A stretch of DNA of 64,000 nucleotides. It comes from Bryobacteraceae bacterium. Its GTDB lineage: Bacteria; Acidobacteriota; Terriglobia; Bryobacterales; Bryobacteraceae. The stretch is taken from the NCBI GenBank assembly GCA_013388415.1, contig JACADU010000019.1:1-64000 (forward strand), in the 5' to 3' direction. Made by a program: the position numbers and the translations under genes. Position 1 is the first letter of the stretch; each line of letters starts with the position of its first letter. Below, in pieces: positions 19,264 to 27,680 of this stretch. The notes beneath the pieces were generated by a model that saw only the letters and a program-made list of their open reading frames with translations, was not told the origin of the DNA and made no database searches.

Positions 19264-20517
19264 ATGAACCGCCTGTTCAGGCTCCTCGGGCCGGGCTTTG
19301 TCTTTATCCTCACCGTCCTGGGGCCCGGAGACTTCGTCGCCAACGCCGTCACGGGCGCAACCCAAGGCTATGCTCTGCTTTGGGCTCTCGCGCTTGCCGT
19401 CTTCTTCCGCTTTATCTGGCTCGACACTTCGGCCCGCTATGTCCTCGCCACGGGTGAAACGCTCATGGACGGCTATGCTCGCCTCGGCTCGTGGCTGCTC
19501 TGGCTAGTCCTCGGTTCGCTCATCGTCATTCGCCTGCTGGCAAACCTCTACAAGCTCGTCCTCCTGAGCAACACCGCGGCGTTGCTGCTGCCCTTCGAGT
19601 TCTCCGCTTCGCGTTATCTCTGGAGCCTTCTGTTCGCAGCCGCCGTCTTCTTTCTCTGCGACCGCGGCGGGTATCGCGCTCTCGACAGCTGGTTCAAGTC
19701 GCTGGTGGCGGTCATGTGCTGCGCCCTTTTGGCCGCGGCAATCCTCGCCAAGCCGAGCCCGACGGCGATCTTTCGCGGCTTCTTCCTCCCCGCCATCCCC
19801 GGCGACCGCGGAGCCTACGGCACTCTGTTCCTGCTCATGGCCCTGATCGGAACCGAAGCCGGCTCTCTCACCAACCTCACATACTCCTACTTCGTACACC
19901 GGAAGGGCTGGCGTGATGCATCGTTCCGGAAACGCCAGCAGATCGACCTCCTGATCAGCGTTGGCTGCCTCCTCCTGATGTCCGGCGCAGTGCAGGTCGC
20001 GGCGGCGGGCACGCTCCTGCCTGCCCGGGTCATTCCCACAAATGCCGACGACCTGGTGCCGCTTTTCTCCAACGCGCTCGGCCTGGCGGGCCGCATCATC
20101 TTTACCTTCGGCCTTTGCGCCGCGGCCATCAGCAGTTACATTGGGGGGACGATGGGGTATTCGATGATCGCCGCGGATGTCTGGTCCCGGCTCCGCCCGG
20201 GAGCTCAGCTTGAAGGTCCTGAGGCACAGCTCCGTCACCGCCGTTTTCTCGCCTTCTGGTGTTTCGCGCCTCTTTGCCTGCTGTTCTTCATGGACCGCCC
20301 GCTCTGGCTCTCGCTCGCGGTCAGCGCCCTGATGGGCGCTTTGATTCCGCTGCTCGCCGGCGTTCTCTTCCATCTCACCAGCGACCGGCAGCGACTCGGC
20401 TCCCTCGCAGCGCCCCCCTTCATCCGCATTTCGCTGGCCGTGCTCGTCCTGATTTCGACCGCGCTGCTGGCGACCAACGCCGCCCGGTGGGTTTCTGCCC
20501 GCCTTGCAGAGTCATGA
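19264..20517 (+). CDS. Nramp-like metal-ion transporter with non-canonical motifs
   Basis: A 417-residue inner-membrane protein with about 11 helices in the LeuT-type Nramp fold. Helix 1 reads VLGPGDFVANAVTGA where classical Nramp proteins have DPGN, so the metal-ligand Asp and Asn positions are Gly and Asp. Helix 6 reads LIGTEAGSLTNLTYSYF instead of the MPH motif. These are the two metal-coordinating segments in classical manganese/iron Nramps, so the substrate may differ; aluminium- or magnesium-type relatives also depart from DPGN. The start at 19264 gives a proper first helix. Its stop overlaps the start of the second Oar-type receptor (ATGA). Confidence 0.8.
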   Translation: MNRLFRLLGPGFVFILTVLGPGDFVANAVTGATQGYALLWALALAVFFRFIWLDTSARYVLATGETLMDGYARLGSWLLWLVLGSLIVIRLLANLYKLVLLSNTAALLLPFEFSASRYLWSLLFAAAVFFLCDRGGYRALDSWFKSLVAVMCCALLAAAILAKPSPTAIFRGFFLPAIPGDRGAYGTLFLLMALIGTEAGSLTNLTYSYFVHRKGWRDASFRKRQQIDLLISVGCLLLMSGAVQVAAAGTLLPARVIPTNADDLVPLFSNALGLAGRIIFTFGLCAAAISSYIGGTMGYSMIAADVWSRLRPGAQLEGPEAQLRHRRFLAFWCFAPLCLLFFMDRPLWLSLAVSALMGALIPLLAGVLFHLTSDRQRLGSLAAPPFIRISLAVLVLISTALLATNAARWVSARLAES

Positions 20518-23500
20518 GACACGCCGCGCTTCTCCTTCTCGCCGCGCCGGTAATTTGGGCGCAGCCGCGCACCAGCGCCATCTCCGGCGAAGTGCTCGAC
20601 CCCGCCAGCCGTCCAGTCGAAGGCGCCGCAGTCACCGCGGTGAGCGTCGAGCGCGGGACTGTCCACGCCACGCTGACCGGCGCCGGCGGTTCCTACCGCA
20701 TCGCCGAACTCGCTCCCGGCAGTTACGACATTCGGGTGGACAAGGCCGGCTTCAGCGCCAGCATCCGCCCCGCGGTGAGACTCACTCTCGACATTGAGGT
20801 CCGCCTCGTCCATTCCCTCACCCTCGCCGAGACCCGGAATGAGGTCACGATCGCGGCCGAACCTGTCAGTGCCGCTTCCACTCCCTCATCGGTCACCGGA
20901 CTGATTGGCCGCGAGCGCATCCAGGAATTGCCGCTGATCGGCCGCGACTACCTGCAATTGTCCATCCTCCAGCCGGGCGTTCACGTCGCGCGTGCTTATG
21001 CCACCAACAATAACGGCGGCTTCGGCCAGGCACTGTCCATCTCCGGCAGCCGTCCCGTTCAGAACACCTTCCGGCTTGACGGCGTTCACCTCACCAACCA
21101 GACCGGCTCAACACCCGGCAGTCTCCTTGGAGTCAACCTCGGCGTGGAGGCGATTCAGGAATTCAGCCTCACTTCCAGCGCCTACAGCGCCGCGGCAGGC
21201 CGCGGCGCAGGAGGAATGGTCCACGCCGCCACCCGCTCCGGCACAAACGATCCCCACGGCAGCGCGTACTATTTCCACCGCAACTCCGCTTTCGACGCCC
21301 GCAACTTCTTTGACGCCTCCAAGACAGCCGCCTTCCGCCGCCATCAGTTCGGCGGCGCCCTTGGCGGCCCGGTTCGCGCCAACCGGACCTTCTTCTTCGC
21401 CAACGCCGAGGCGATCAATGAATTCACCGCGGGCGCCTCCATCAACACCACGATCAGCGATGCCGCTCGCGAAGGCCGTCTCACAGCGGGAACAGTGCCC
21501 GTGGACCCCGCAATCCGCCGGTGGCTCGCGCTCCTCCCGCGCCCCAATCGCGAGGTCTTCGGCGACACCGGACTATATTACTTCGCCAACCCTGTGCAGT
21601 CGGGCGAAACGTTCGTCACTTCGCGCCTCGACCATCAATGGTCGTCCCGCGACATGAGCTTCCTCCGTTACACTTTCGACAGGGCGCAGCGCGAGGACCT
21701 GACCAACTTCGCGCTGGCCCGCCGCTCCAGCAAGACTCTCATGCACTCGGCTGCCGCTGAGCACACCCACATCTTCTCTCCCGCCCTCTACGGCACCGCC
21801 CGGTTCGGCTGGCTGCGCTCGGAGATGGACATGGGTCAAACCGAAGCTGTGGACAGGTCGCTCGACGACCCATCGCTCGCTTTCGTCACGCCGGGAACCG
21901 GTCCCGGGATCGTCTACGTGAATCAACTCAGCACGTTCGAAGGCGCCACCGGCGGGACTGACAAAGACCTCAGCCAGTTCGACTCCTACCAGACCTACAA
22001 CGACTACACCTGGATGCGCAGCCGCCACCTGCTCCGCTTCGGCGGCAGTCTCGAGCTCACCAATTTCGCCATCGACAGCACCATTCACCCCTTGGGCGAG
22101 TTCACCTTCGACACACTCGCATCGCTGCTCACCAACCGCGCCCTGCGCTTTCGGGCCATGATGCCAGAGACGAATGCGGCTCGCCGTTTCCGGCAGGAAG
22201 TCGCCGCCTGGTACATTCAGGATTCCATCCGGCTTTCCCGCAGGCTTCAGATCGACCTTGGCCTGCGCCACGAATGGGCTACCGTCCCGCGAGAGGCCAA
22301 TGGCCGCAGCGCTAACCTGGACCGGCTCTCGGACCCTGCGATGCGCACCGCGGGGCCTTTGTTCAAGAATCCCTCGCTGCTGAATTTCGTGCCGAGAGCT
22401 GGTTTGGCGTGGGACCTCCGCGGCGACGGCCGCTCGGTGTTTCGAGCAGGCTTCGGAGCGTATCCGGATCTGATCCTCTCCCACTTTCTGCTGCTGGCCG
22501 GTGTCCGCAATCCGCCATACTTCCTCGACGCGGAGCTGCGCAATCCGGCGCAGGGCGCATTCCCCGGCAAGGCGTATGAGAGTCTGCTCACCGAGGCCAT
22601 CCCCGACTACAGGGTCGAGAGGCTCGACCCGGAACCGGGCCAGTCCATGGTCCGGCAGTGGAACGCTTCCTGGCAGCAGACCCTCTCTACGAAGTGGATG
22701 TCGCAAGCGATTTACTCCGGATCCCGGGGGCGAAACCTCTCGACGATTGTGGAGGACGCCAATCTTGTTCAGCCGGTCGTTCAACCGGACGGAAGGCTCT
22801 TCTTCCCGGCCGGCGGGACAAAGCTGAACCCCGCCTTCGGTTTCATCCGCAACCGGCTGTTCAACGGCATGTCGTCTTATCACTCGTTGCAGACCCTCCT
22901 GCGGCGGCAGTGGCGGCAAGGCAGCCTCTTGCAAGCCGCCTACACTTTCGGCAAGAGCATTGACGACGACTCGAGCACCTTTGCCCGCACAGATTCCTCG
23001 AACTCGATCGGCATTCCTGTCGACGGCTATCCCGGCTTCAACCGCGGACTGTCGAATCACGACGTGAGACATCATCTTGCCGTTCACGGTCTGTGGGCCC
23101 TGCCGACACCTCGCGGAGGGGCCAGACTCTGGCTTGGCGACTGGCGCATTGGCGCGCTCATTGCCGCGGGCTCGGGACTTCCCTTCTCTGCCACGCTCGG
23201 CTACGACGCGGCCCGGACCGGCACATCGCGGCCCGACTATCGGGGAGGCCAGCGGCCCGACGTGAATCCGGCCTTCACGGGTCCTGTGGCTACCGGAGAC
23301 CCGGCGCGATGGTTCCGCCCGGAAGCGTTCCTGCGCCCGGAACCGGGTTATCTCGGCAACCTGGGCAGAAACACCATCCCCGGCCCGGCCTGGTTCAGCG
23401 CGGATGCGATGCTCAGCGGCGACTTCGCCCTGCCGCGGGCAGAGGGATGGCGGCTGACTCTTCGCCTCGAGGTCTTCAACCTCTCCAATCACGCCAACTT

Positions 23501-23624
23501 CGACTTGCCGGGAGGCCGCCGCTCGCAGGTCTTCACCCGGACCGCGATCCCGGAGGACGCCGGCAGGATCACCAGCGCAGTGCCGGCGCGAAAGTGGCAG
23601 GGAGGACTGAGACTGTCTTTCTGA
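20514..23624 (+). CDS. Oar-type TonB-dependent outer-membrane receptor
   Basis: A 1036-residue protein with a signal peptide (MRHAALLLLAAPVIWAQ), a carboxypeptidase-regulatory-like domain (AISGEVLDPASRPVEGAAV, to about residue 100), a plug (LPLIGRDYLQLSILQPGV, FRLDGVHLTNQTGS, GRGAGGMVHAATRSGTN) and a barrel ending in RLSF. It is the same family as the 5743-9363 receptor but shorter and diverged. The ATG overlaps the stop of the Nramp-like gene, and its own stop overlaps the next start (TGATG), so all three are likely translationally coupled. Pairing with an inner-membrane metal transporter suggests a metal or metallophore ligand; this is inference from position only. Confidence 0.9.
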   Translation: MRHAALLLLAAPVIWAQPRTSAISGEVLDPASRPVEGAAVTAVSVERGTVHATLTGAGGSYRIAELAPGSYDIRVDKAGFSASIRPAVRLTLDIEVRLVHSLTLAETRNEVTIAAEPVSAASTPSSVTGLIGRERIQELPLIGRDYLQLSILQPGVHVARAYATNNNGGFGQALSISGSRPVQNTFRLDGVHLTNQTGSTPGSLLGVNLGVEAIQEFSLTSSAYSAAAGRGAGGMVHAATRSGTNDPHGSAYYFHRNSAFDARNFFDASKTAAFRRHQFGGALGGPVRANRTFFFANAEAINEFTAGASINTTISDAAREGRLTAGTVPVDPAIRRWLALLPRPNREVFGDTGLYYFANPVQSGETFVTSRLDHQWSSRDMSFLRYTFDRAQREDLTNFALARRSSKTLMHSAAAEHTHIFSPALYGTARFGWLRSEMDMGQTEAVDRSLDDPSLAFVTPGTGPGIVYVNQLSTFEGATGGTDKDLSQFDSYQTYNDYTWMRSRHLLRFGGSLELTNFAIDSTIHPLGEFTFDTLASLLTNRALRFRAMMPETNAARRFRQEVAAWYIQDSIRLSRRLQIDLGLRHEWATVPREANGRSANLDRLSDPAMRTAGPLFKNPSLLNFVPRAGLAWDLRGDGRSVFRAGFGAYPDLILSHFLLLAGVRNPPYFLDAELRNPAQGAFPGKAYESLLTEAIPDYRVERLDPEPGQSMVRQWNASWQQTLSTKWMSQAIYSGSRGRNLSTIVEDANLVQPVVQPDGRLFFPAGGTKLNPAFGFIRNRLFNGMSSYHSLQTLLRRQWRQGSLLQAAYTFGKSIDDDSSTFARTDSSNSIGIPVDGYPGFNRGLSNHDVRHHLAVHGLWALPTPRGGARLWLGDWRIGALIAAGSGLPFSATLGYDAARTGTSRPDYRGGQRPDVNPAFTGPVATGDPARWFRPEAFLRPEPGYLGNLGRNTIPGPAWFSADAMLSGDFALPRAEGWRLTLRLEVFNLSNHANFDLPGGRRSQVFTRTAIPEDAGRITSAVPARKWQGGLRLSF

Positions 23625-25210
23625 TGCTTGACGACCTTTGGATGCTATTCCGCTTCACACGCGGCCTCGTGCCGTTCCTCACTGAGTTGCAGGACGCGCA
23701 AGGGGCGAGCGAAATCCTGGCTGAAGGCCGGGCCCGCCGCGTGGAGAACTTTCTTGCACTGCTCCGGCGGGCGGTCTTCGAATACCCAGCGCGGCCATAC
23801 AGCCGTCTCTTTCACCACGCTGGCTTCGACTTCGGGAAGACCGAGCGTCTGGTGCTGCAACTCGGCATCGAGGCGGCGCTCGAGCGGCTTCTCGATGCCG
23901 GCGTCTATCTGACCCTCGACGAGTTCAAAGGCCGCGTCCCCATCCGCCGCGGCGGGGTTGAAATCGCTGCCACCGCGTCCGACTTCGACAATCCCCTCCT
24001 CAAGAGAGATTTTGAGGCCGCGACGAGCGGTTCAACCGGGACGCGGCGAAGATTGTTGATCGATCTGGACCTGCTGCGTTTTGAGGCCGCCTTGCAGGCG
24101 GTCTTCATCGGTGGAGCCGGCATGGCCGGCATGCCCATGGGGATCTGGCGGCCTGTTCCGCCTGGCACCGCAGGGATCAAGCGGGCCCTGTCACAACTGC
24201 GGTACGGCGAGCGATTGGAGCGGTGGTTCACCATGGAGCCCTTCTCCCTCGTGCGGCCGCGGACCAAGTCCTGGGCGGTGACCGCGGCAGCCTTGGGGGC
24301 TTCGCGGCTGGCCGGGCGCCCGCTGCCGGTCCCGGAATTTGTGCCGCTCGAGAACGCGATCGTCGTGGCCGAGTGGATGGCCTCCGTGCTGCGGCGCGGC
24401 GAACGGCCCTATCTCGATGCGAGCTCGAGCGCGGCGGTCAGAGTGATTCAAGCGGCGAGAGCGGCCGGTTTTAATCTCCGCGGTTCCTTCGTCAGAGTGG
24501 GCAGTGAGCCGTTCACTCCCGCCAGGGCGGCACTGTTTGAAGCCGCCGGATGCGGGACAGGCTCCAACTATTCGATCTCCGAAACCGGCGTCGTCGCCAT
24601 CGCCTGCTCCAGACCGGCTGCGCCGGACGATGCGCACTTGATTGACGCAAAGATCGCGATCCTTCAGCGGGAAGGCGTGCCGCTTGTTAGAGCCCAACAC
24701 GGGACCGTGCCGATCTTTCTGACCACGCTGTTGACGTCGACTCCGAAGCTGCTGATCAATGTCGAGAGCGGCGATTTCGCGGACCGGTCCGAGCGCAGGT
24801 GCGGCTGCGTGTTCGACAGGCTGGGCTTCACCACTCACCTCCAGAACATTCGCAGCTACGAAAAGCTCACGACCGAAGGGATGCACTTCACGGGGAGCAC
24901 CCTGCTTCGCATCGTTGAAGAGGTGCTGCCCGCAAGGTTCGGCGGAGATCCGACGGACTATCAGCTCGCCGAAGCCGAAGTGGAAGGGAACCGCGTTGTC
25001 CGGATCCGGATGCATCCACGCCTCGGCGACGTCGCGGAGGAGGAAGTGGTCGGCGCTGTTCTGTCATCGCTGGCGGCGGAGGGGGCTGGAGACAGAATGA
25101 TGGCGGACATTTGGCGTCAGGCGAAGACCCTGCGGCTGGAACGCCGCCCTCCCGAGGTCTCCGCGGCCGGCAAAGTGCCGGCTGTCGTCCAGGCGAGGGA
25201 CGCCGGCTAA
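23624..25210 (+). CDS. PaaK/CapK-like adenylate-forming enzyme
   Basis: A 528-residue cytoplasmic protein related to phenylacetate-CoA ligase and coenzyme F390 synthetase-like enzymes. The nucleotide-binding P-loop is visible as ATSGSTGTRRR (about residues 130-140). Further on are NYSISETGVVAIAC, which replaces the usual YGxTE segment, and NVESGDFADRS. Enzymes of this type activate a carboxylate as acyl-AMP. Acceptor and substrate are unknown. The ATG overlaps the receptor stop by one base. Its stop overlaps the stop of the convergent second PaaK-like gene. Confidence 0.7.
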   Translation: MLDDLWMLFRFTRGLVPFLTELQDAQGASEILAEGRARRVENFLALLRRAVFEYPARPYSRLFHHAGFDFGKTERLVLQLGIEAALERLLDAGVYLTLDEFKGRVPIRRGGVEIAATASDFDNPLLKRDFEAATSGSTGTRRRLLIDLDLLRFEAALQAVFIGGAGMAGMPMGIWRPVPPGTAGIKRALSQLRYGERLERWFTMEPFSLVRPRTKSWAVTAAALGASRLAGRPLPVPEFVPLENAIVVAEWMASVLRRGERPYLDASSSAAVRVIQAARAAGFNLRGSFVRVGSEPFTPARAALFEAAGCGTGSNYSISETGVVAIACSRPAAPDDAHLIDAKIAILQREGVPLVRAQHGTVPIFLTTLLTSTPKLLINVESGDFADRSERRCGCVFDRLGFTTHLQNIRSYEKLTTEGMHFTGSTLLRIVEEVLPARFGGDPTDYQLAEAEVEGNRVVRIRMHPRLGDVAEEEVVGAVLSSLAAEGAGDRMMADIWRQAKTLRLERRPPEVSAAGKVPAVVQARDAG

Positions 25211-26508
25211 CGCTCTGGCGGCAGGGCTTCGAACATCCGGTTCTTGCCCTTGCTGGCGGGTGGAAGGGAGTCCATCGGGACCGCGCGGATTCGGACAGCG
25301 GGTCCCGCGGCAGAGCCGACAGCGTGTTCAATGGCCACGGAGGCGGGGTCCCGTGGAGGGGCGCCGGGCAGGACCGTGTACCAGACTTCCACCTCGGCGC
25401 GGCTTGTTTGGACCATGCGGTACTCTCTGAGCCAGCCGATGAACTCGAGCAGCGGGTTGATCAGTTGGAAAGGGTGAATCCGCCGGCCATCGGAGAAGTG
25501 GAAGAACTCGGCGATACGGCCTTGGATCTCTCGGAGTGTGCGGACGGGGGCGCCGCAGGGGCAGCGCTCCGGCCCAATGGTGGCCCAATCATCAAGGGCG
25601 TAGCGGACGTAGGGGATGGCGTAGGCGTGGAGGTTGGTGGCGAACACCTCGCCCTCCTCCCCGTCTCGCACAGGCTTGCCGTCGCGGAGCACCTCGACGT
25701 ATGCTCCCTCCTCGTTGAGGTGGAACAGGCCGGTCTGCGGGCACTGGGCGGCGAGCATATTGAACTCGGAGGCGCCATAGGTGACGTAGAGCGGACAGCC
25801 AAAGGCGCGTGAGATCCGTGCACGCATTTCGGGGGTGACGGTCTGGACTCCGGCGGTCATGAACTTGAGCCCCAATGAGCGCAAGCCGGTTTCAGGCAGT
25901 TCGAGCGCGAGGCGGTAGATGCCGTCAGCGTGACCGCCAATGACATCGGGCCTCAGCTCCTTTAGCCGCAGCAGCGCCTCTGGGGGCTCCAATTCGACGT
26001 GGCTGACGTATTCTTGCCGAAGCAGGCCGAGATTCATCCAAGGTTCGCGATCCCGGTCGCTCCGGTCGCCGAAGGCGGCGTTGAGACCCGTTCGCATAGT
26101 GGCGCGGCGGTCGAACCAGCCCAGGCCATAGCCGAAGTATGTTCTCAGCCTGAAGGAGGAGAGGACGAGGTCCTCGAGGCGAGTGCGGTAGATCGCCAGG
26201 GGCACCGCAGTCGAGCCGCTGGTAGCGGTCTTCTTGAGAGTGGCGTTCCGGAAATCGTCTGAGAGCAGAACCTCCAGACTGGACGCCTGGTACTGGGATT
26301 TGCGGGTGATGGGATATCGTCTCAGGTCATCGAGGGAAGTGAGGGGAGCGGGAGCAAGACCGGCGTCACGCCACCATGAGGAGATGCAGGAGTTGTGTTT
26401 CCAGGTGTGGGCAATCAACCGCCTCAGGCAGGAGAACTGGTAGGGGAGTGGGTCGCGGGGCGGACCGAGGAGGTTGCGGAGGATTGTGGCGAGTGGGCGG
26501 AGGAGCAT
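25207..26508 (-). CDS. PaaK/CapK-like adenylate-forming enzyme
   Basis: A 433-residue member of the phenylacetate-CoA ligase/CapK superfamily. Visible motifs are the P-loop TATSGSTAVPLA, the YGASEFNML adenylation motif, a DGEEGEVFATNL segment and PYVRYALDDWATI, with CPCGAP near the C-terminus. CapK-type members occur with polysaccharide and secondary-metabolite genes; no such cluster is seen here. It is a shorter paralogue of the convergent gene at 23624-25210, and the two stop codons overlap by four bases (CTAA). An unusually G-rich hairpin lies upstream of its start. Confidence 0.78.
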   Translation of the reverse strand: MLLRPLATILRNLLGPPRDPLPYQFSCLRRLIAHTWKHNSCISSWWRDAGLAPAPLTSLDDLRRYPITRKSQYQASSLEVLLSDDFRNATLKKTATSGSTAVPLAIYRTRLEDLVLSSFRLRTYFGYGLGWFDRRATMRTGLNAAFGDRSDRDREPWMNLGLLRQEYVSHVELEPPEALLRLKELRPDVIGGHADGIYRLALELPETGLRSLGLKFMTAGVQTVTPEMRARISRAFGCPLYVTYGASEFNMLAAQCPQTGLFHLNEEGAYVEVLRDGKPVRDGEEGEVFATNLHAYAIPYVRYALDDWATIGPERCPCGAPVRTLREIQGRIAEFFHFSDGRRIHPFQLINPLLEFIGWLREYRMVQTSRAEVEVWYTVLPGAPPRDPASVAIEHAVGSAAGPAVRIRAVPMDSLPPASKGKNRMFEALPPER

Positions 26509-26528
26509 TGAGCAGAATGCGGCAGCGG

Positions 26529-26567
26529 CTGGCGCGCGCGTCCGCCCGGGGGGGGCCCGCGCGCCAG
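26529..26567. terminator. GC-rich hairpin with perfect 10-bp stem
   Basis: CTGGCGCGCG at 26529-26538 pairs perfectly with CGCGCGCCAG at 26558-26567 around a loop with a run of eight G. It lies just past the stop of the KDG-kinase-like gene and could end the leftward gnd-kdgK transcript. No U-run follows on either strand, so it is only a candidate terminator. Confidence 0.45.
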
Positions 26568-26579
26568 ACCCCTGCGCGT

Positions 26580-27662
26580 TTAGCGGTCGATTCGGGCTGA
26601 GCCGCCCTTTGCGAACGCAGCCACCTGCTCGAGTGTGACCATCGTCGTATCGCCGGGCGTCGTCGTCAATAGGGCGCCATGAGCCCAGCCGAGGTTCACT
26701 GCTTCCTGGGCGGTCTTGCCGGTCAGCAGACCATAGAAGAACCCGGAGGCAAAGCCATCGCCTCCTCCAACGCGGTCGTGGATTGTCAGATCGCAGGTCG
26801 GGGCTTTGACGGCCTTGCCATCGATGAAGGCGACCGCGCTCCAGACGTGATGGGCGGTGGAGTGGACTTCCCTCAGCGTCGTGGCGACGATCTTCACCTG
26901 GGGGTGCTTCTTCGAAACCGAGTCCATCATGGCCTCGAAGACCCTGGTGTCCAACTTGGACTCGGAGTGAACGTCCGGGCCGGGAATGCCAAGCCCCTTC
27001 TGAAGGTCCTCCTCGTTTCCGACGAGAACGTCGACGTTGGCGACAATGCGGTTCAGAACTTCGACGGCCTTACCCTCGCCGCCGAAGACCTTCCACAGCT
27101 TGGCCCTGAAGTTGAGATCGAAGCTGACAATGGCGCCGTGGGCCTTAGCCGCCTGCATGCCTTCGATGATGACCTCGGGAGTGGTCGGCGAGAGTGCCGC
27201 GAAGATGCCGCCGGAGTGGAACCAGCGCACGCCGCCGGCGAAGATCTCTTTCCAGTTGAAGTCCCCCGGCTTTAGTTGAGCGGCGGCTTCATTCGACCGG
27301 TTGTAGAACACAACGGGGCCGCGCACCCCCATCCCCCGGTCGGAGTAAACCGTGGCCATGTTGGGACCGGTGACGCCGTTGTGCTCGAAGTACTTGTAGA
27401 AAGGCCTGACCCCCATCGCGCGGACCCGTTCGTGGATGAGATCGCCGATCGGGTACTTGACCATCGCCGTGACAATCCCCGTCTTCAGGCCGAAGCAGTC
27501 GGCGAGGTTGGCTGCGCAGTTGTATTCGCCGCCCGAAACGTGGATGAGGCACTCATGCGCTTTGCGGAACGGGATGATGCCGGGGTCGAGGCGGTGGATG
27601 AGCGCGCCGAGGCTGACGAAATCGAGGTCGGCGGAGGGAAGAATGTTCAGTCCGTTTGGCAT
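26580..27662 (-). CDS. kdgK: PfkB-family carbohydrate kinase, probable 2-keto-3-deoxygluconate kinase
   Basis: A 360-residue ribokinase-like sugar kinase. The N-terminus has the sugar-binding GGEYNCAANLADCFG pattern, and the C-terminal PfkB signature is DRVGGGDGFASGF with the catalytic base Asp in GGGDG. KDG kinases phosphorylate 2-keto-3-deoxygluconate before aldol cleavage. The call to KDG rather than fructose or ribose rests on the overall pattern (YFEHNGVTGPNMATVYSDRG) and on its 18-base spacing behind gnd, so it is moderately secure. A GAGGA ribosome binding site precedes the ATG. The gntP-, uxaA-, gnd- and kdgK-type genes in this window together cover sugar-acid uptake and breakdown. 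Confidence 0.75.
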   Translation of the reverse strand: MPNGLNILPSADLDFVSLGALIHRLDPGIIPFRKAHECLIHVSGGEYNCAANLADCFGLKTGIVTAMVKYPIGDLIHERVRAMGVRPFYKYFEHNGVTGPNMATVYSDRGMGVRGPVVFYNRSNEAAAQLKPGDFNWKEIFAGGVRWFHSGGIFAALSPTTPEVIIEGMQAAKAHGAIVSFDLNFRAKLWKVFGGEGKAVEVLNRIVANVDVLVGNEEDLQKGLGIPGPDVHSESKLDTRVFEAMMDSVSKKHPQVKIVATTLREVHSTAHHVWSAVAFIDGKAVKAPTCDLTIHDRVGGGDGFASGFFYGLLTGKTAQEAVNLGWAHGALLTTTPGDTTMVTLEQVAAFAKGGSARIDR

Positions 27663-27680
27663 AGTGTTTGGGAATCCTCG

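Noticed and set aside
21573-23492. A 639-codon minus-strand frame over the second Oar-type receptor
   Set aside because: Antisense shadow produced by GC-rich codons; the plus-strand receptor is clear from its plug and barrel motifs.
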